Under the pieces are notes generated by a model. That model saw nothing but the letters and a program-made list of their open reading frames with translations, was not told the DNA's origin and searched no databases. A stretch of DNA of 7,694 nucleotides, from the NCBI GenBank assembly GCA_002432715.1, contig DJGJ01000055.1, positions 1 to 7,694 of the forward strand, written 5' to 3'. Numbering within the stretch: the first letter of the stretch is position 1; the number at the start of each line of letters is the position of its first letter. The position numbers and the translations under genes were made by a program. Below, in pieces: positions 6,093-7,694 of this stretch. This DNA comes from Sphaerochaeta sp. UBA5849 (GTDB taxonomy: Bacteria > Spirochaetota > Spirochaetia > Sphaerochaetales > Sphaerochaetaceae).

Positions 6093-6098
6093 TATACT
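6093..6098 (+). promoter_or_regulatory. rsmE extended -10 element, probably leaderless
   Basis: TATACT with TGC directly before it forms an extended -10 (TGnTATACT), which can work with a poor -35; none is obvious. It ends seven bases before the ATG at 6106, so the first purine available as a transcription start is the A of that ATG. No Shine-Dalgarno sequence is present. Confidence 0.5.
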
Positions 6099-6105
6099 CG
6101 CTTGT

Positions 6106-6825
6106 ATGAATATCATCCTTTTTGAGGCCCTTTCTGCACAGAACGAGCTCCCCATGCAGGACCCGCGGGCCCAACATATCTGCAAAATCCTTCGGCTCAA
6201 GGAGGGTGAGCGTTTTCAAGCCGGCATCATCAATGTCGGCCAGGGAACTGCAACCCTCACCGCCCTGAAGAATGATAGCATCCTCTTCGATTTCGTGATG
6301 GAAGACACCCAAAGTGCGTACCTCTATCCGGTGACCTTGTTGGTCTCCCAGGTCAGACCCATCTGCATGCGCAGGATTTTGAGGGAAGCTGTGAGCCTCG
6401 GTGTGCAAAAAATCATCCTCTGCACCACCCAGACCGGGGAGAAGTCGTACGCCCAGGCAACCCTCTACACCAGCGGAGAATACCATTCCATCCTGTTGGA
6501 TGGAGCGATGCAAAGCGGCAAGTGCGGTGTCAGCGAGGTGCAGTTTGCTTCTTCGGTTGCCACGGCGATGAGCCTGCTCGATGAGAACAGCCAACGTATT
6601 GTGTTGGATAATGTACGTGAGAGCACAAGCCTTGCTCATGCTTCCATTACGGCTTCTTCGGTTGTGCTCGCCATCGGCGGTGAGCGTGGGTTTACCGATG
6701 ATGAGCGTACCACCTTCGATCGGAACGGCTTCTCATTTGCCAGCCTTGGAAGCAGGATTCTCCGCACCGAAACAGCCTGCAGTGCCGGACTGGCCGTCCT
6801 GCTTGGTCGGATGGGCTTGCTCTAG
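6106..6825 (+). CDS. rsmE: 16S rRNA (uracil(1498)-N3)-methyltransferase, RsmE family
   Basis: A SPOUT-class, knotted, SAM-dependent methyltransferase that modifies U1498 of 16S rRNA in the 30S subunit. The 239-residue protein has an N-terminal PUA-like RNA-binding part (about 1-70, with HICKILRLKEGERF). The catalytic domain shows MRRILREAVSLGVQKIIL (88-105), a QSGK variant of the usual QSGR (136-139), the SAM-binding LAIGGERGFTDDE (188-200), and the knot LGSRILRTETA (214-224). The ATG at 6106 gives the normal N-terminus; the frame stays open further upstream but without similarity. It has no ribosome binding site and is preceded by a TATACT element. It starts 47 bases from the divergent lplA and is followed by thyX on the same strand. 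Confidence 0.93.
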   Translation: MNIILFEALSAQNELPMQDPRAQHICKILRLKEGERFQAGIINVGQGTATLTALKNDSILFDFVMEDTQSAYLYPVTLLVSQVRPICMRRILREAVSLGVQKIILCTTQTGEKSYAQATLYTSGEYHSILLDGAMQSGKCGVSEVQFASSVATAMSLLDENSQRIVLDNVRESTSLAHASITASSVVLAIGGERGFTDDERTTFDRNGFSFASLGSRILRTETACSAGLAVLLGRMGLL

Positions 6826-6845
6826 AAGGCTTGGGAAGGCATAAT
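6817..6845 (+). promoter_or_regulatory. thyX promoter
   Basis: TTGCTC (6817-6822), a 17-base spacer and CATAAT (6840-6845) form a reasonable sigma-70-type promoter overlapping the end of rsmE. Transcription would begin near 6852, leaving a leader of about 20 bases with the ribosome binding site GAGGAG (6861-6866). thyX can therefore be expressed apart from rsmE, although readthrough is also likely because no terminator lies between them. Confidence 0.5.
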
Positions 6846-6872
6846 ACACAGACTTGTACAGAGGAGAGTGAC

Positions 6873-7694
6873 ATGGCACATTGCATTGTAGCAGCAGCTG
6901 AAGAGATCCTGGATAAGGAGTTTCCTGTTCTGGACCATGGATTCGTCCGACTCGTTGACTATCTGGGCAGTGATGAAAGGATCGTGCAAAGTGCACGAGT
7001 CTCATATGGCAGCGGGACAAAAACCTATCGCCAGGACAAGGGACTTATCAGCTACCTCCTTCGCAACGACCACACCTCCCCGTTCGAGCAGGTGAATTTC
7101 ACGTTCCATGTGAAGATGCCGATTTTCGTAGCCAGGCAGTGGATCCGCCACCGCACCGGCAGGGTGAATGAGATCAGCGGCCGTTACAGCGTCATGAGCG
7201 ATGAGTGCTATCTGCCTGACAAGGCGCACATCAACTTCCAAAGCGAGGACAACAAACAGGGCCGCACTGAAGAATCCGTTCCTGCCGAGCTGGCCGATGA
7301 AGTGCTTGCCTTGCTCAGGGAGGACCAGAAGCGCAGTTATGAAACGTATCAGAGGCTGCTTGATCTGGGCATCGCCCGCGAACTTGCCCGCGTGGACCTT
7401 CCGCTGAGTCTCTACACCGAATGGTATTGGCAGATGGATCTGCACAATCTGTTCCACTTCCTGCAACTCAGGCTCGACAGCCGTGCCCAGTACGAGATCC
7501 GGGTCTATGCGCAGACCATCCTTGACATGGTTCGCTTGGTCTGCCCCATGGCAACCGAAGCCTTTGAAGAGCATAAGCTCGGAGGGAAAACCTTCAGCAA
7601 GAGCGAGCTCGATGCCCTGAAGGCAATGCTCAAGGGAGAGGAGAACCCCCTGAAGGGAAGGGCTTTGGAGTTGTTTGAGCAGAAATTGAACTAG
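6873..7694 (+). CDS. thyX: Flavin-dependent thymidylate synthase
   Basis: Makes dTMP from dUMP using methylene-tetrahydrofolate, FAD and NAD(P)H, replacing ThyA and acting as a homotetramer. The 273-residue protein has the ThyX signature RHRX7S as RHRTGRVNEIS (92-102) followed by GRY. It also has the substrate-binding segments ARVDLPLSLYTEWYW and LHNLFHFLQLRLDSRAQYEIR. Within the signature, TGR replaces the more usual TAS, which leaves the defining residues intact. The start at 6873 is fixed by GAGGAG six bases upstream; a TTG at 6831 in the same frame is unlikely because it lies before the promoter -10. The protein has an N-terminal extension before FVRLVDY compared with short bacterial ThyX. 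The stop codon is the last codon of the window, so downstream context is unknown. Confidence 0.96.
   Translation: MAHCIVAAAEEILDKEFPVLDHGFVRLVDYLGSDERIVQSARVSYGSGTKTYRQDKGLISYLLRNDHTSPFEQVNFTFHVKMPIFVARQWIRHRTGRVNEISGRYSVMSDECYLPDKAHINFQSEDNKQGRTEESVPAELADEVLALLREDQKRSYETYQRLLDLGIARELARVDLPLSLYTEWYWQMDLHNLFHFLQLRLDSRAQYEIRVYAQTILDMVRLVCPMATEAFEEHKLGGKTFSKSELDALKAMLKGEENPLKGRALELFEQKLN

Noticed and set aside
6831..6872. TTG at 6831 as the thyX start
   Set aside because: It lies upstream of the likely transcription start, whereas the ATG at 6873 has an excellent, correctly spaced ribosome binding site.

Overview
The window looks like spirochaete chromosome, most probably a Sphaerochaeta-type or related treponeme-like member of Spirochaetota. 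This is inferred from gene content and protein style (CarD, separate IspD and IspF with a 'GTGWDLHRL'-type IspF start, a short GH77 amylomaltase, ThyX rather than ThyA). No ribosomal RNA or species marker is present, so the assignment is tentative.

Layout. Positions 1 to about 1566 are the tRNA-proximal end of an integrated mobile element. They hold the first 19 codons of a leftward gene that resembles a NYN/PIN-like nuclease, a strong promoter for it, three direct repeats just upstream of that promoter, and a complete leftward tyrosine integrase. A leftward tRNA-Leu(CAG) with its own promoter and intrinsic terminator (1512-1689) marks the boundary, and its 3' end is the likely attachment site. 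The rest of the element and the second attachment repeat would lie outside the window to the left.

From 1686 to 7694 the sequence is a dense housekeeping region. A leftward operon carD-ispD-ispF (a transcription regulator followed by two enzymes of the MEP isoprenoid pathway) is divergent from malQ (amylomaltase, rightward). malQ is convergent with lplA (lipoate-protein ligase, leftward), and the two share the stop tetranucleotide CTAG. lplA is divergent from rsmE (16S rRNA m3U1498 methyltransferase), which is followed by thyX (flavin-dependent thymidylate synthase). There are almost no intergenic spaces, and the enzymes serve unrelated pathways.

The least expected signal is regulatory. At carD, malQ, lplA and rsmE a -10-like TAnnnT hexamer ends 6 or 7 bases before the start codon and no well-placed Shine-Dalgarno sequence is seen, which suggests that these transcripts are leaderless. 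By contrast thyX, ispD and the mobile-element genes have ordinary ribosome binding sites. I do not see a clearly new multi-gene system. The integrated element is the only accessory part and it is cut off by the window edge.
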